From Diphasiastrum complanatum (lineage: Eukaryota > Streptophyta > Lycopodiopsida > Lycopodiales > Lycopodiaceae), in NCBI GenBank assembly GCA_029204225.1, contig CM055102.1:35456585-35520584 (forward strand): DNA of 64,000 bases. Direction: 5' to 3'. Positions 47,398-58,600 of the stretch are shown here, in pieces (position 1 is the stretch's first letter; each line of letters starts with the position of its first letter). The translations under genes and the position numbers were made by a program. The notes under the pieces were generated by a model. That model was not told the DNA's origin, did not search any database, and was given only the letters and a program-made list of their open reading frames with translations.

Positions 47398-48840
47398 ATT
47401 CTCAAGTCTCTAAGTAGTGGGATAGCTAGTCTTTCAATCATTTTTATTTTGCATCCATTTTTTTGTGATCAAGCTCTTAGTTAGAGAGAGATGGCTTCCA
47501 TAAATGCATATCTTTTGGATCCAAATGATAGATTGAATGCTTCTAATTATTCTATTTGGAAGCTTAGAATGGAATCAATTCTTGTTTTACAAGGTCTAAT
47601 AGATATTGTGAGTGGTGAAGAGGATGAGCCTATTCACCTTCAAGAAGCTATAGGATACGAGAAGAGGTGCAAGATTGCCCTCCATTGTATAAAAATGAAT
47701 GTAGCAAATGAGCTTCTTAAGGAGGTAGGTGCTTGCATCTCAGCTCAAGAAGCATGGGAAACTCTTCAAAAATATATGAATCTAAGAATACTTCAAAGTT
47801 GCTATCCTTGAAGAACCAAATCCTTCAATGCTTCAAGCCAAAGGAGAGTGTGGTCACTCATATGTTTTGAGAGTTAAAGACTTAAAGAAGGAGCCTGCTT
47901 ATATAGGAGATTTCATTAAGGAGTGTGAACTTGTTCAACTAATCTTGAATGGACTAAGTGTGGATTTTGCTAACTTGGTGCAAGGCTATGCAATCATGGG
48001 CAAGCTGCCCTCACTTGAAGATCTCGAAGGAGTGCTCATGGCCGAGGAGAGTAGGAGAACTCACATCAAGTCAAGGATGGAGAAGCTCTCCCTCAATGAT
48101 GGAGATGACAAGGCTCTTTTCATCAAGAGCAAAGGCAAATCCAAAAGCAAAGGAGGTGCATTCAAGAAGAACCAAGTCAAAGGTGAAGATCAAGAAGGAT
48201 CTTCAAGGACTCTCTTATTATGTCAAGGTTCTCATCTTCAAGCATGAGAGGAGAAGACCCTTGGTGGATAGATAGTGGGGCTAGCTCCCACATGACAAGT
48301 AAGATTATGCTTGTAAGGTAGAAGGCATAGGATCCATACCTTTATGCTTGGGATCTTCAATGAAGATCAAGACTGATGGTGTACTTTACATTCGCAATGC
48401 AAGCAAATGTTACAAGGTATACATTCCATCTTCAAACAAGTTTGTGGTTTCTAGAGATGTCATATTTGATGAGAATAAGATGCATAAGCTTGTTGATGGC
48501 TCAATCAAATTACCTATCAAATCATCATGCGGCGTGCACCATCAATTCACAACAAGCTATATTCCACAATAGAACGGAGTGGCTGAAAGAAAGAATCGAA
48601 TATTGTTGGAAGCATCACAATCCATGATGTCCAATGCTCAATTACCCAAGAAATTTTGGGCTGAAGAAATATCTACAGCCTGCTATCTGCAAAACTATTC
48701 TAGCACAAAGGTAGCTGCTGACTCCAAAACTCCGTTTGAAGCCTACTAAGGGTACAAACCAAGTATGAAACACCTATGTGTATTCGAATCTACCTTATCT
48801 ACATGGAAGTTTAAGTAGAAAAAGGGGGGTTGTCGTGTTG
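47398..48840 (+). pseudogene. Copia gag-pol remnant with pol domains out of order
   Basis: This continues the element whose 5' LTR is 41575-42168. Gag starts MASINAYLLDPNDRLNASNY (47491), shifts frame near 47800 and runs on to about 48240 (DLKKEPAYIGDF, ELVQLILNGLSVDFANLVQ). The protease box WWIDSGASSHMT is near 48262. There follow an integrase C-terminal piece (YKVYIPSSNKFVVSRDVIFD, 48411-48470) and then an integrase core piece (NGVAERKNRILLEASQSM, 48573-48630), the reverse of the normal order. There is no RT, RNase H or 3' LTR. It looks like a recombinant of two related elements. Confidence 0.85.
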
Positions 48841-50040
48841 AGGATCATCATACTACAATATTTGCTTTCTACTTCTACCTAGGTGCTTGAATTTTGTGGC
48901 TGCCTACACAATCTTAAGATCAATGCCTACCAAAAGCTACTCCCGATAATCTTGAAAGATAAGACTTTACGTGCTATGGTGGATCTTCTTGGGCCCTCTC
49001 ATTGGGTCGTCACATCATATCTAGGGCAATGGTTACCAAGAGGGGAAAGTCTTCTCATCCACAATCATCAAAAACTCTTCATGTGTTGTACTACCTAAAG
49101 TAGCAGCATACTGCCTTGTAAGCCTGTCTTCACACATATCATCTTCATCCATACAACTTCAAAGTTCACTCAGCTAAACACAGCACAACACCACCTGTGT
49201 CGCCCCTAATCCACATGTGATCAAACTATCCCTTACTCCTAGTAGTGATCCTCCTAAGTGTTGTACTATCTTTCTACACATCATTACTGCTTCGTACATC
49301 GATAATCACGATTTACACTACCTGCTACCAATGCTACACATTATTGAGCTCATACCTTTCTACAAATGACCTGCGTAATTCTGCACAAGACCCAAACAGC
49401 CTACAGACATCAGTGTGCCACCTTCAACATCTTCTTTAAGGAACAATCATTGTGTCAGATCCATTAGACCCTTCCAATACACCTGCCACAAACTCAACCA
49501 TATCTCTACCCTTGCCATCCACTACCTTCTCCTGCCTACAGTCAACAAAACCACCAGATACCCTTACATCAACCATAGATCCCTACAAAAAGACCCAACA
49601 CCTTTAACACTTGTTAAATGCTAAATGGGCAACAAATACCCTATACTACCCAGGATCATCTACATACTACCTAAAACACGCTATGAACAGCCTATCGCAC
49701 CATTAAGCAACCTACAAAATAATTGTTAAGAGCTGTAAACTACTGCTATCTTACCTATAACACCCATTTCATACCACAAATATCTATTCTGGACACTTTC
49801 ATGAAGCTACCTTTGTTTACAAACCACTTCCAGCTACTGCTATAAACCTACATGTAGCCTATATTTAACCCTACAAGTAGACCTAATCAAGAATTAATCT
49901 CTCACATTGCCTCGGGTGGAAAAGCCAATCTACAAGTCCAATTTGTAAGTTTTGCTTTTTAGTTTAATTTTAAGTAAATAGTTATGTTTTCTTATTACTA
50001 ATCACTTTTCATATCTAAATGATTGCATTCATATTTGTAT
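48841..50040. other. Intergenic stretch, no recognisable gene
   Basis: Short ORFs at 48883-49624 have no family features. The plus strand from 49100 is unusually rich in CTAC/CCTAC. I see no coding evidence. Confidence 0.4.
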
Positions 50041-50042
50041 AG

Positions 50043-50408
50043 CAAAGAGATTTTGGACGAAAAAACACACAAATGCCGAGTACAAGATTGAGTACCAACA
50101 AGGTTACAATGCTTTGGTTGACCATCGAGCTCGACAAGGCATTCATCCTATGGTAAATTCTTGCTACACTAATCTCATTTGTTTATATTATTTAGTAATC
50201 ATTTTTATTAATTTTTCTTGCTTGTTAACGAATTTCACTTACTTTACTTATTTGCTATTAACTTTTGTTATCTTTTGTGATGTGTAGAGAAGTTCCGACA
50301 TCTTATGTAGAGGAGGGGTCGGGTGAAGAAGCGGAAGCGGAAGAGGAGATGTCCGAAAGTGAGAGTGAAGGACAAACTTCCGACTCGGATTCGGACGATG
50401 ACAATTAA
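50043..50408 (+). pseudogene. Spliced transposon-type gene, copy 2 (C-terminal exons)
   Basis: One exon (50043-50152) sits between a TTTGTATAG acceptor and a GTAAAT donor and encodes AKRFWTKKHTNAEYKIEYQQ and GYNALVDHRARQGIHPM. It aligns with exon 2 at 27470-27577 (shared EY-x4/5-Y-[DN]-ALVD-x5-G). The next exon (50288-50408), after GATGTGTAG, ends in a strongly acidic Ser/Glu/Asp tail (EEGSGEEAEAEEEMSESESE). The acidic frame is one base out of phase with the upstream exon, so this copy is probably broken. The N-terminal exons are not visible. Confidence 0.45.
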
Positions 50409-50526
50409 TGAGTCTTTGCTTGTTTAATGTTTACCTTTTAGCTTTGATGTAGCAAGTAGGAAGGAAGATATTTTGTTTCAAGCCCTTTCTTACAAACAAA
50501 ATTCAATATACTTTTTTCAAAGGATC

Positions 50527-50530
<4 letters not shown>

Positions 50531-50557
<27 letters not shown>

Positions 50558-50559
50558 TA
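50531..50559. repeat. (AT)n microsatellite
   Basis: About 28 bp of AT. The following 50660-50735 has three near-repeats of GTGACATTTTTTGCCGGCAAA-like text. Confidence 0.9.
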
Positions 50560-50780
50560 GCTGGTTGTGCCCGTTGATTACGGGCAATGGACACTCACCC
50601 ACAAAAAGTGTTTATGTATATTTGGAGGCTGTGTTTTTTTTTACCATTTTTTAAAAACCTATTTAGCTTTTGAGTGACATTTTTTGCCGGCAAAGCGTGA
50701 CATTTTTGCTGGCAAAAGCGTGACAATTTTTACACACCTCACACATTCTCTCTCTAAAATAGTTTTATACTATATAGATA

Positions 50781-50802
50781 TGTGTGTGTGTGTGTGTGTG
50801 TT
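50781..50802. repeat. (GT)11 microsatellite
   Basis: GT run of 22 bp. 50800-51490 is AT-rich with no gene seen. Confidence 0.9.
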
Positions 50803-51499
50803 TGTGATTTTTGTTTCATCATCTATGTCTATCAATTGTTGTTGTACATTTTAATTATTGTCTATAATTGCATTGTTTGTTTAATCTTTTACTCATTTAT
50901 ATTGCATTTATTGTTCACCATCCATAATTGCATTATGATCTTGTTTTTTTTTTTTAATGTCAAAGTTTGTGTAATCTTGTATCAAGAACAAAACAGATAC
51001 TACAAAATTAACATTGAAATTTAACCTGCCATTTATTTAAATGAAATCAAAAAAATTTCATGTAAAGATTGACCACATACCTCATTTGATTGTCTTCATC
51101 AAAACCCCATCCTTTTTATTCTACAAATCAATCAATCAAAGGCAAATCAATAAATACAGTCAATAACTTTTTTTTTTTTTTGATGTGTAAGTTTATCTAA
51201 TCTAGTCTTAAGATCAAAACATATTATACAAAAACCACATTGATTCAATCACCGCACAATTTAGCAGACCATTAATGAAATGACATGCAAATGCATCACT
51301 TAATCTCACAAAATCAACATTTAAAGATTCATAACATATCTCATTGGATCGCCAAAAGATCCCTTTACTCTCCAACAACTTTTTTATTCTACAAATCAAA
51401 GACAAATGATAAAAAATACAATGATTAGCTATCAAATCTGTGAGTGAATGCTAACCTACATTGTTTAAACACATATCTTATTTAGTTATCTAAACTCAG

Positions 51500-51527
<28 letters not shown>
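51500..51527. repeat. (CA)14 microsatellite
   Basis: CA run of 28 bp just before the direct and inverted repeat cluster at 51580-51900. Confidence 0.9.
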
Positions 51528-51530
<3 letters not shown>

Positions 51531-51579
51531 CATACGTACTTTTCTGACGTTGATGTTTCGTTGAAAGGAAAAAGGCCAA

Positions 51580-51900
51580 ACGCACCACCGATTGTCTAAA
51601 AACAAAAAGTTGGCACCAACGTCTATCTAAAAATGGAAAGCTGGCATGCAAATTGTGCCCGATAGCGGGTCGACACACTGGGTGGTTAGTTCTACCTTGT
51701 CGCACCAAAGATTGTCTAAAAACGGAAACCTGGCACCAACGATTGTCTAAAACCGGAAAGCTCGCATGCAAATACGCCCGGTAGCGGCCTGCTACCGGCA
51801 CATTGGGTGTTCAGTACCTACCTCGCCGCAGAGCAGCTCGGTAGGTATTGACCACCCAGTGTGCCAGTAGCGGGCTGCTCATGCCCGCTATCTAGTCCAT
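51580..51900. repeat. Cluster of direct and inverted repeats, fold-back-like
   Basis: Two direct units of about 110-120 bp share ATTGTCTAAAAA...GGAAAGCTGGCATGCAAAT and GCCCG(A/G)TAGCGG. A third part is inverted: GGCACATTGGGTGTTCAGTA (51796-51815) pairs with TATTGACCACCCAGTGTGCC (51846-51865), with CTACCTCG and CGGTAGG between them. It may be the end of a DNA transposon. Confidence 0.6.
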
Positions 51901-52079
51901 AATGGTGAAAAGGGTGATTCCTTCATATTAAGGGGGGTTGCATTGTCCATTTTTGAAGAACGACATGTGGGATTTGCATTTGTCCCATTAACAAATTTTG
52001 TACTGAACTTGATCACTTGATGAAGCTAGTACCAAAACGCTATTTTAAGTGATTAAGCACATGCTTGGAAAAAACAATC

Positions 52080-52252
52080 GTAATGTCAGCCAATCAAATG
52101 TTGACACATAGCACGAGCTTTTCGGTGGAATATGCATGTGGCTGTACAGCCAATGACGGGCTATCACATATAACACATGCACATTATGGTGAAATGTGTG
52201 TGTGCTATGTGGCAGCCTGTCATTGGTTGTCCACATGCACGTTCCACCAAAA
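52080..52252. mobile_element. Fold-back element carrying CCAAT motifs upstream of the RRM gene
   Basis: GGTGGAATATGCATGTGG (52122-52139) and its partner CCACATGCACGTTCCACC (about 52230-52247) form the ends of an inverted repeat whose arms continue for about 60 bp with mismatches. AGCCAAT also occurs at 52088 and 52148 in direct orientation. It lies about 390-550 bp upstream of the ATG at 52634. Confidence 0.6.
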
Positions 52253-52543
52253 AAACAAAAACGTAAAAATTTGCAATACAAATGCGAAAAAAAAATACGA
52301 TGTCCACGCATGCAGTCATATATACGTATCGAAAAAAAAACTTTTACTTTCGCACATTGACATTATGCATTGGAAGGCCCTCTTTCTCTTGGCCGTTCCA
52401 TCCCGCTCTGCCGAGCACAAGGCCTCGGGCATTGGGCCCCTTCCCCCAAAATTAGGGTTTGAAGATTCAAATTAATGGAAAAATGGGAGAGAAGGACGTC
52501 TTTGGAAAAGAAAGAGTTTCGAAGAGAGAAGCACAACGTACAA

Positions 52544-52548
<5 letters not shown>

Positions 52549-52577
<29 letters not shown>
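52549..52577. repeat. (GA)14 microsatellite in the probable 5' UTR
   Basis: About 60 bp upstream of the ATG at 52634. GA/CT tracts are common in plant leaders. Confidence 0.95.
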
Positions 52578-52581
<4 letters not shown>

Positions 52582-52633
52582 AGAGCGAGCACAGATTTGT
52601 GTTGGTGTGTGTTAGACTGTGTGCGTGCCTGCT

Positions 52634-55600
52634 ATGGCAGACACAGCCTCGAATGCAGCAGCAGGAAACAGCGAGAAAGAGAAAGCCATCAAGAATTTCA
52701 AGAACAAGGTGAAATGCAGCGTTTTCCTGTACGATCTGGCGCCCACCGTGAGCAAGGCCGTTGTATTGACCGCTCTAGGGCAGTTTGGGAACGTGGTGGA
52801 TGTGGAAATCATCAAGAATTATTTGGATCCTAAGCAGGCGCCAGTGCGGGCGCTGGTGGAGATGGAGACTCCGGCACAGGCACGGAGTGTGTTATATCAA
52901 ATGAAGGATTTCTTGTTTATGATGGGCGGCATGCCGCGACCTGTGAAAGCCATACCTGCTACAGAGGCCATGCTTTCTGAGTGTCCATTACCAAAGAAGC
53001 GGCTTAAACTGGAGCCCAGGATATTGAAGAAAACCGATCCTGGTGGTGCATTGGCATTTGAATGGCGAGATTTGGCTCAAAGACATTTGGCTGAAGTGGA
53101 ACTATTAACAAAGGTACTTTCTACTGCTTAGTTTTGAATTTGTATATTCAATAAGAAATTTTAGGGTTGTATCTAGGATTTAAGGTGCTCTGTACTGCTT
53201 AGTTTGAAATCTTTAACGTGTGCCAGCTCAAATATATATGAATGGTTGTACCGAGCCCTCATGGATGGAATCCAAAATATGAAGCTCTCTTGTATGGAAT
53301 TGTTGTTCTTGAGCCTGGCATAATTTCAGATTAAGATTTTCATGACACACATTAAGTTGGATCATGTGTTTTGTTGGCACATTGTGGCAATAATGGTGAG
53401 TCCTCTGGTTGTGATGAGGTGAGAAGACTTGCCATTATTTTCCACAATGTGTCGATAAACACATTATCCAGGTAGCTCCATAAAGCTGAGATGAGAGGAT
53501 TCGCCATTATTTCCCACAATGTGCCAATAAAACACATTATCTAGTTCGTAGTTTCAAATCCAAGAGTCTCACTAAAAATCAAGCTTCTATGATGCAGCAT
53601 TGATCATTCTTCTTTTCTCTTGCATGTCCTCATTTGTGTAGCTGGTTGGAATTGAATTCCTGACCTCAAGTTGAGGAAAAGAAGTTTTTACAACATGCCA
53701 TTTATTGGGGGGACAGCACAATCACTCTTTACACCTCCATAACTCCATCTTTTGAAGGATAAGTGTGCAAATTTAAAAAAAAATGATAGCACTGTTCTAC
53801 TTGGGTCAATTTGTGGCCTATAATAGGACCTTTGATGTCATTGCTTTGGGTATTTTTCATGCAATTGGTATTATCTCAATTTGGTAGCGAGGTAAAATTC
53901 ACTCATCACATCTATCTTAGTGATTGGTCACAGTGCACATGCCTTGTGAAATTCTTTGTTACACCATTGTGGATGAAAAGTTCATTCTGTATCCTCTTCA
54001 AGACTTAGTGTAATAGAGATGCAACACATTCAAAATCAATTTTTTTTGAGAGAATCTTCATATTCAACTCTTTGAAATTGCACTACCTGCTCTTATGTTT
54101 TGCCTAGTTCCTTCCCTACTTACTTGGAATTGGTTGGTAAGTTATATGTCTAGATCTTCATTGTTCTCAGAGGGCAGTTAAGAGATGAGTTTGGACACAT
54201 AACGAGCTAGATTTTGAGAGGACTTGACAATAGCCCATACAAGTTAATCTAAGATGAGAAATGAAACTTGAACCCATCACAAACATATTGGTATTTGAAG
54301 AGTTGAATGAGGTGAAACATGGAGGATATCAATGTGGACAAAAATTGCTCTTATGAAGCTAAAAGGCCTGTAAAAAAATAGTGAAAACATTGGTGCTTTT
54401 AATTCAATTAAAAATCTAACCATCTGAGAATAAGGAGCACACTCACTTTTGAGGCTGATAGTTGTTTTTTTAACAACATTCTAGGCCAGCCCTGTTAAGT
54501 AGTAGCCTTGGTGTTCCATACCACCAAGACCTATCTCATTAGTTGGGGATGCCTTACCTAGACTTGATGATCACGAGCCTCATCCACTAGCTAAAGCTAT
54601 AGTTGAAAGAATGTGCCAATGAATGCTCAAACGCTCTTATGTAGCCTTAGCCCATAAAGTGCGTATGGAATCAACGACTCTGCATGCATGTCCTCTCAAG
54701 TGGTTCTAGGACTATTGTTGCGTCCTATACGCGGCTTCCTTTAGTCTAAAGCTAAATAGCAACTAATTCTTGCTAGCTTTGCTCAACCACCATAGGTAGC
54801 TCCAGATATGTTTGTTGAATGTGAATGACATTGTGGATTTTGAGCAAGGTAGATAGGCAAGTACACAGTAACGTGTTGCAATCTACATTAGATAAGTTAG
54901 ATAGGCAAAAGCACATTTTTGCATTGCCATCTTTAGAGATTACATCCACATCTACATTAGAACATCGTACTTTTAATCCTCCTAGCTTTTTGCTGCCAAT
55001 AATGTTTTCCCTAGAACATTTGCTTACATAGATTACATAAGGATGTTGCTTCATTTGGATCGAAAGCCATGACTTCACTTCACTATACACTAAAATCAAT
55101 TCGGAAGATGTGAAGGTTTGCATGATAAGCTAAGTAGAGATGTTTTTACAATAAAGCAAGGGACAATAGACACTCGATGCAAAACCTTGAAAGTTGAAAA
55201 GAGTGCTTTGCATTTTGAGTTTTGTTTGCTTAAGAACATAAAACAAGATGTTTATTCAAAGAAGAAAAGATTCACTAGTATTGTTGATGTTGAAGATGTT
55301 TGTTCTTGGTTGCACTTTCTCTTGGATAATATGCAAATTTCTCTAGGCGCCCGAACAAAGTATTGGTACTGCCATCTAGCAAACTTTTATCTTATCTCTT
55401 ATAAATTTGACACCATGTGAAGATCAGTTTGATCCTGTACTTGTCCCTTCTTATTGCGTGAACTGACTTATGCTAGAAGATATATCGACAACTTATTTGT
55501 TCCTGATCTTCAGGGTGTTGGTAGCTTTTCTATTCAAAGACCCGTAATGTATTTGGTGGAGGAATCTATACTAAAGACTCACGCAAACTCAATTGAACAA

Positions 55601-58600
55601 CTTGAGGGTGTAACATTCATCTTGTTATGGATGATCACTCAAAATGAAGATTTCAAATTATGGTGCTCCTGAAATGAAAATGTTGGAAAGGTGTCTTGGG
55701 AGAATTAAAGAAGACAAGATCCCGAAGAGATTATCACCAAAATTATTTCTCAAGCACGGTACAAAATACTTTTAAAATGAAGGAGTTGTAAACATATGCT
55801 ATCTGTTGAAGTAAATACGGAAGTCTACAAAAGGCATTGTGTAAGGATCGCGTTTCAAACGTGGACGTTTGATACATTTGAATCGTTTGAATGCAACCTT
55901 GCCTGACACGATGTCGGTTGTTGGTAGGGGCATGTGGGCAGAGGTTGACCTTGTACAGGGGGATGTGGCTACATCCCATGGTTCAGGTGCCCGTATATGG
56001 AGATGCTACCACTGCGGTTCGAGTTCACAAGGTCACTCACCAGAGTAAGGGCGGATTTATTGCGATTGACCAGGCCAGATGGGCGGAGGATGGGCATACC
56101 AACCTACAGTGCCATTCCAAATGCTGAGATAGATAGGCTGCGAGAGACATACAACCATGATGGGTCATCCACCGAGCCACTTAGACCAACACAATGTTTT
56201 TTTGGGCAGGCAACTGGACAGGGCTCGTAGAGCCAGGGTGCAAGGCCTAGTCATAGAGGGGTCCAAAGCAATAGGGATACAGGTGTAGGGCCTAGCCACA
56301 GAGGGGCACCTACTCTCGAATTCCCTAAAGTTTCCAGCACATGTGCAGGGGTACTTGGGTCCCATGCCACTGCATTAGAGCCCTCAAGACCATCAGCATC
56401 ATCAGTTATTGGTGCTTCACAAGTCCTAGCACAAGTGGGGATAGAGGCACATCACATATTGCACCATCCTCAGATACACCCCCTGTTGGCCTATCTATAA
56501 TGTCAGACCTCAGCTGCATACCATTGTGCATCAAAGACATGTTAGGCCCAGGGCTTATCATCAAACCACATTGGACAGAGGGTGGCAGAGGCACCAACAC
56601 GAGATTGGTGGCCCAATTTCTTTACGAGGCTAGCATTCCTTTTGCCATTGCTAACACCCACATCCTCAGGAGTGATGATCCAATTGGCATCAGTGGATGC
56701 TCATGGAGGCCTCCCATGAGAGAGGCGATACGCACCCGTCTCCTACGTCGTCAGGAGGAGACCATTCGACGAGAGTTGAGCCCCATCCGAACAGCCTGGC
56801 AAACATAAGAATCTATTTTACCTTTTGCAAAAAATACCACGTAAACAACCCCTGAAAATCCTGTTTTTTGACATCCATATTGCAAAAAGAAAAAACACAA
56901 AATTCTGGAATGCGTGCCTGAACGGGCCTTGCAACTCTATGCGAAATATAGTACACCTTGCATAGGAAAAGGTTTAGAGAGCTTAAGATTGAGGTGCACA
57001 TTATGTGAACTTTTGAGTGGGCTTTAGCTTGGTAAAAAGCATGTGGGCGCTTCATAGATTCCGATAGAACTCAAAAATTATCTACAGAAGGATTGGAGAT
57101 GGAAACTTGAATCTCTATCGAGGTTTATAAGCTAGTACTTCTGAGGAGACATTTGAAAGTCTACACAAAGAGGATTCACTTTCTTGTAAGGATTATCAGT
57201 CCAACTTGATGATCCAACATCCTTTAGAATTAAAAAGGATTGGAGAGGATAACAATTGATGAATCAGTAATCGATTAAACAAAAGAAGACGGAAGAAGGC
57301 GATTCTTATGCAACAAAAAGAATGCTCGTTCTATAATGGTTCCGTATTTCTACAATGTTCTAGATTGAAATGGATTGAATTTTATTTTCATATTCTATTG
57401 AAAGGCTTGCAAAATGGCTGCTTGTATAAAAAAGTTTCAAGTGGTGCATGGGCAATTTTAAGTCCATTTACCTTTGCGACCACAAGTACCTATAAAATAT
57501 AGGGTTCTAGAGATTTACAACGTGATGTTCGAGGTTTTATAAATGCGGCAAAAAACGATATGAAAAAATGAGCATAACGTTCAGAACTTGAGATACGTGC
57601 CGTAAGGGCAAAAGCCGACAGTACTGACAATCTTTTAGGCATTAAGGAACATTGCCTAACATCTTACGGCACCTCAATCCTAAACCCTACAGATCAGTTC
57701 ACAAGTTAGGTCAAAAAATGACACAAAAGCGAGTGTCACATTCATAACTTGACGTATGGGCTGTAAAACCCTGAACTGACACTTTTGGCATTCTTGTAGG
57801 CACTAGGAAATACAATCTAGCATCTTTCGGGCCCTCAATCTGATACCTACAGCTTATTTCACAGAGAGGGCTAGAAAAAAAACCAAAAGAGAGTAATGCA
57901 TTCATAACTTGAAGTACGTGCCATAATGCCAGAACAGAAATTGCAGGCATTCTTGCAGGCATGAGGAAACACAGTCTAGCACTTTACATCACCCCAATCT
58001 GACGCCTACAACTAGTTCTATGCACATTTCAAAAGTCATATATGTAGGCAACAAAAATCTGGATCTGATGATTTCGAGCTCCACGCTCGTTTCCCGTGCC
58101 TGATACTGTGCCCACTGCGTCCCAATCGTCGACTAGATGCTCGTAAATTGCTCACATGCCTCAATCCGACATGCATAAAAAAATTTACAGCATTTTCTCT
58201 CCTCCAGGGCGCCGGGCAGACAGCAAAAAAATTTGCAAATTTGAAGCAATTTTCTTTTGCGTTTCGGAATGCCCCCCCTTGGAATGCGTTCCGCTGCAAT
58301 TTAAATTTTTTGCATATCATGTAGCAAATAAGCTACCTTTTGAAAAGTTATGGGTAAAGGTCATTAAAATATTTGTGATTCACATATCATGCTAGTGGTG
58401 CTCTTAACATAACTGCTAACATCATTTAACTTCCTCAAAATATCAGGCTAACAATCTTCGGTACCAACTATTACAATACTATATTATTTGTGAAATAGTA
58501 TATTGATTTAACATTCCAAGGAGCCTTTCTTGCCTTAGTAACATTGAGAAGCTCTTCATACTCCACACTACAAATAGATATGCCATCTACATTATCACAA

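Noticed and set aside
51496-51801. 101-codon ORF with internal repeats
   Set aside because: The repeats are at DNA level in a fold-back cluster; no family features.
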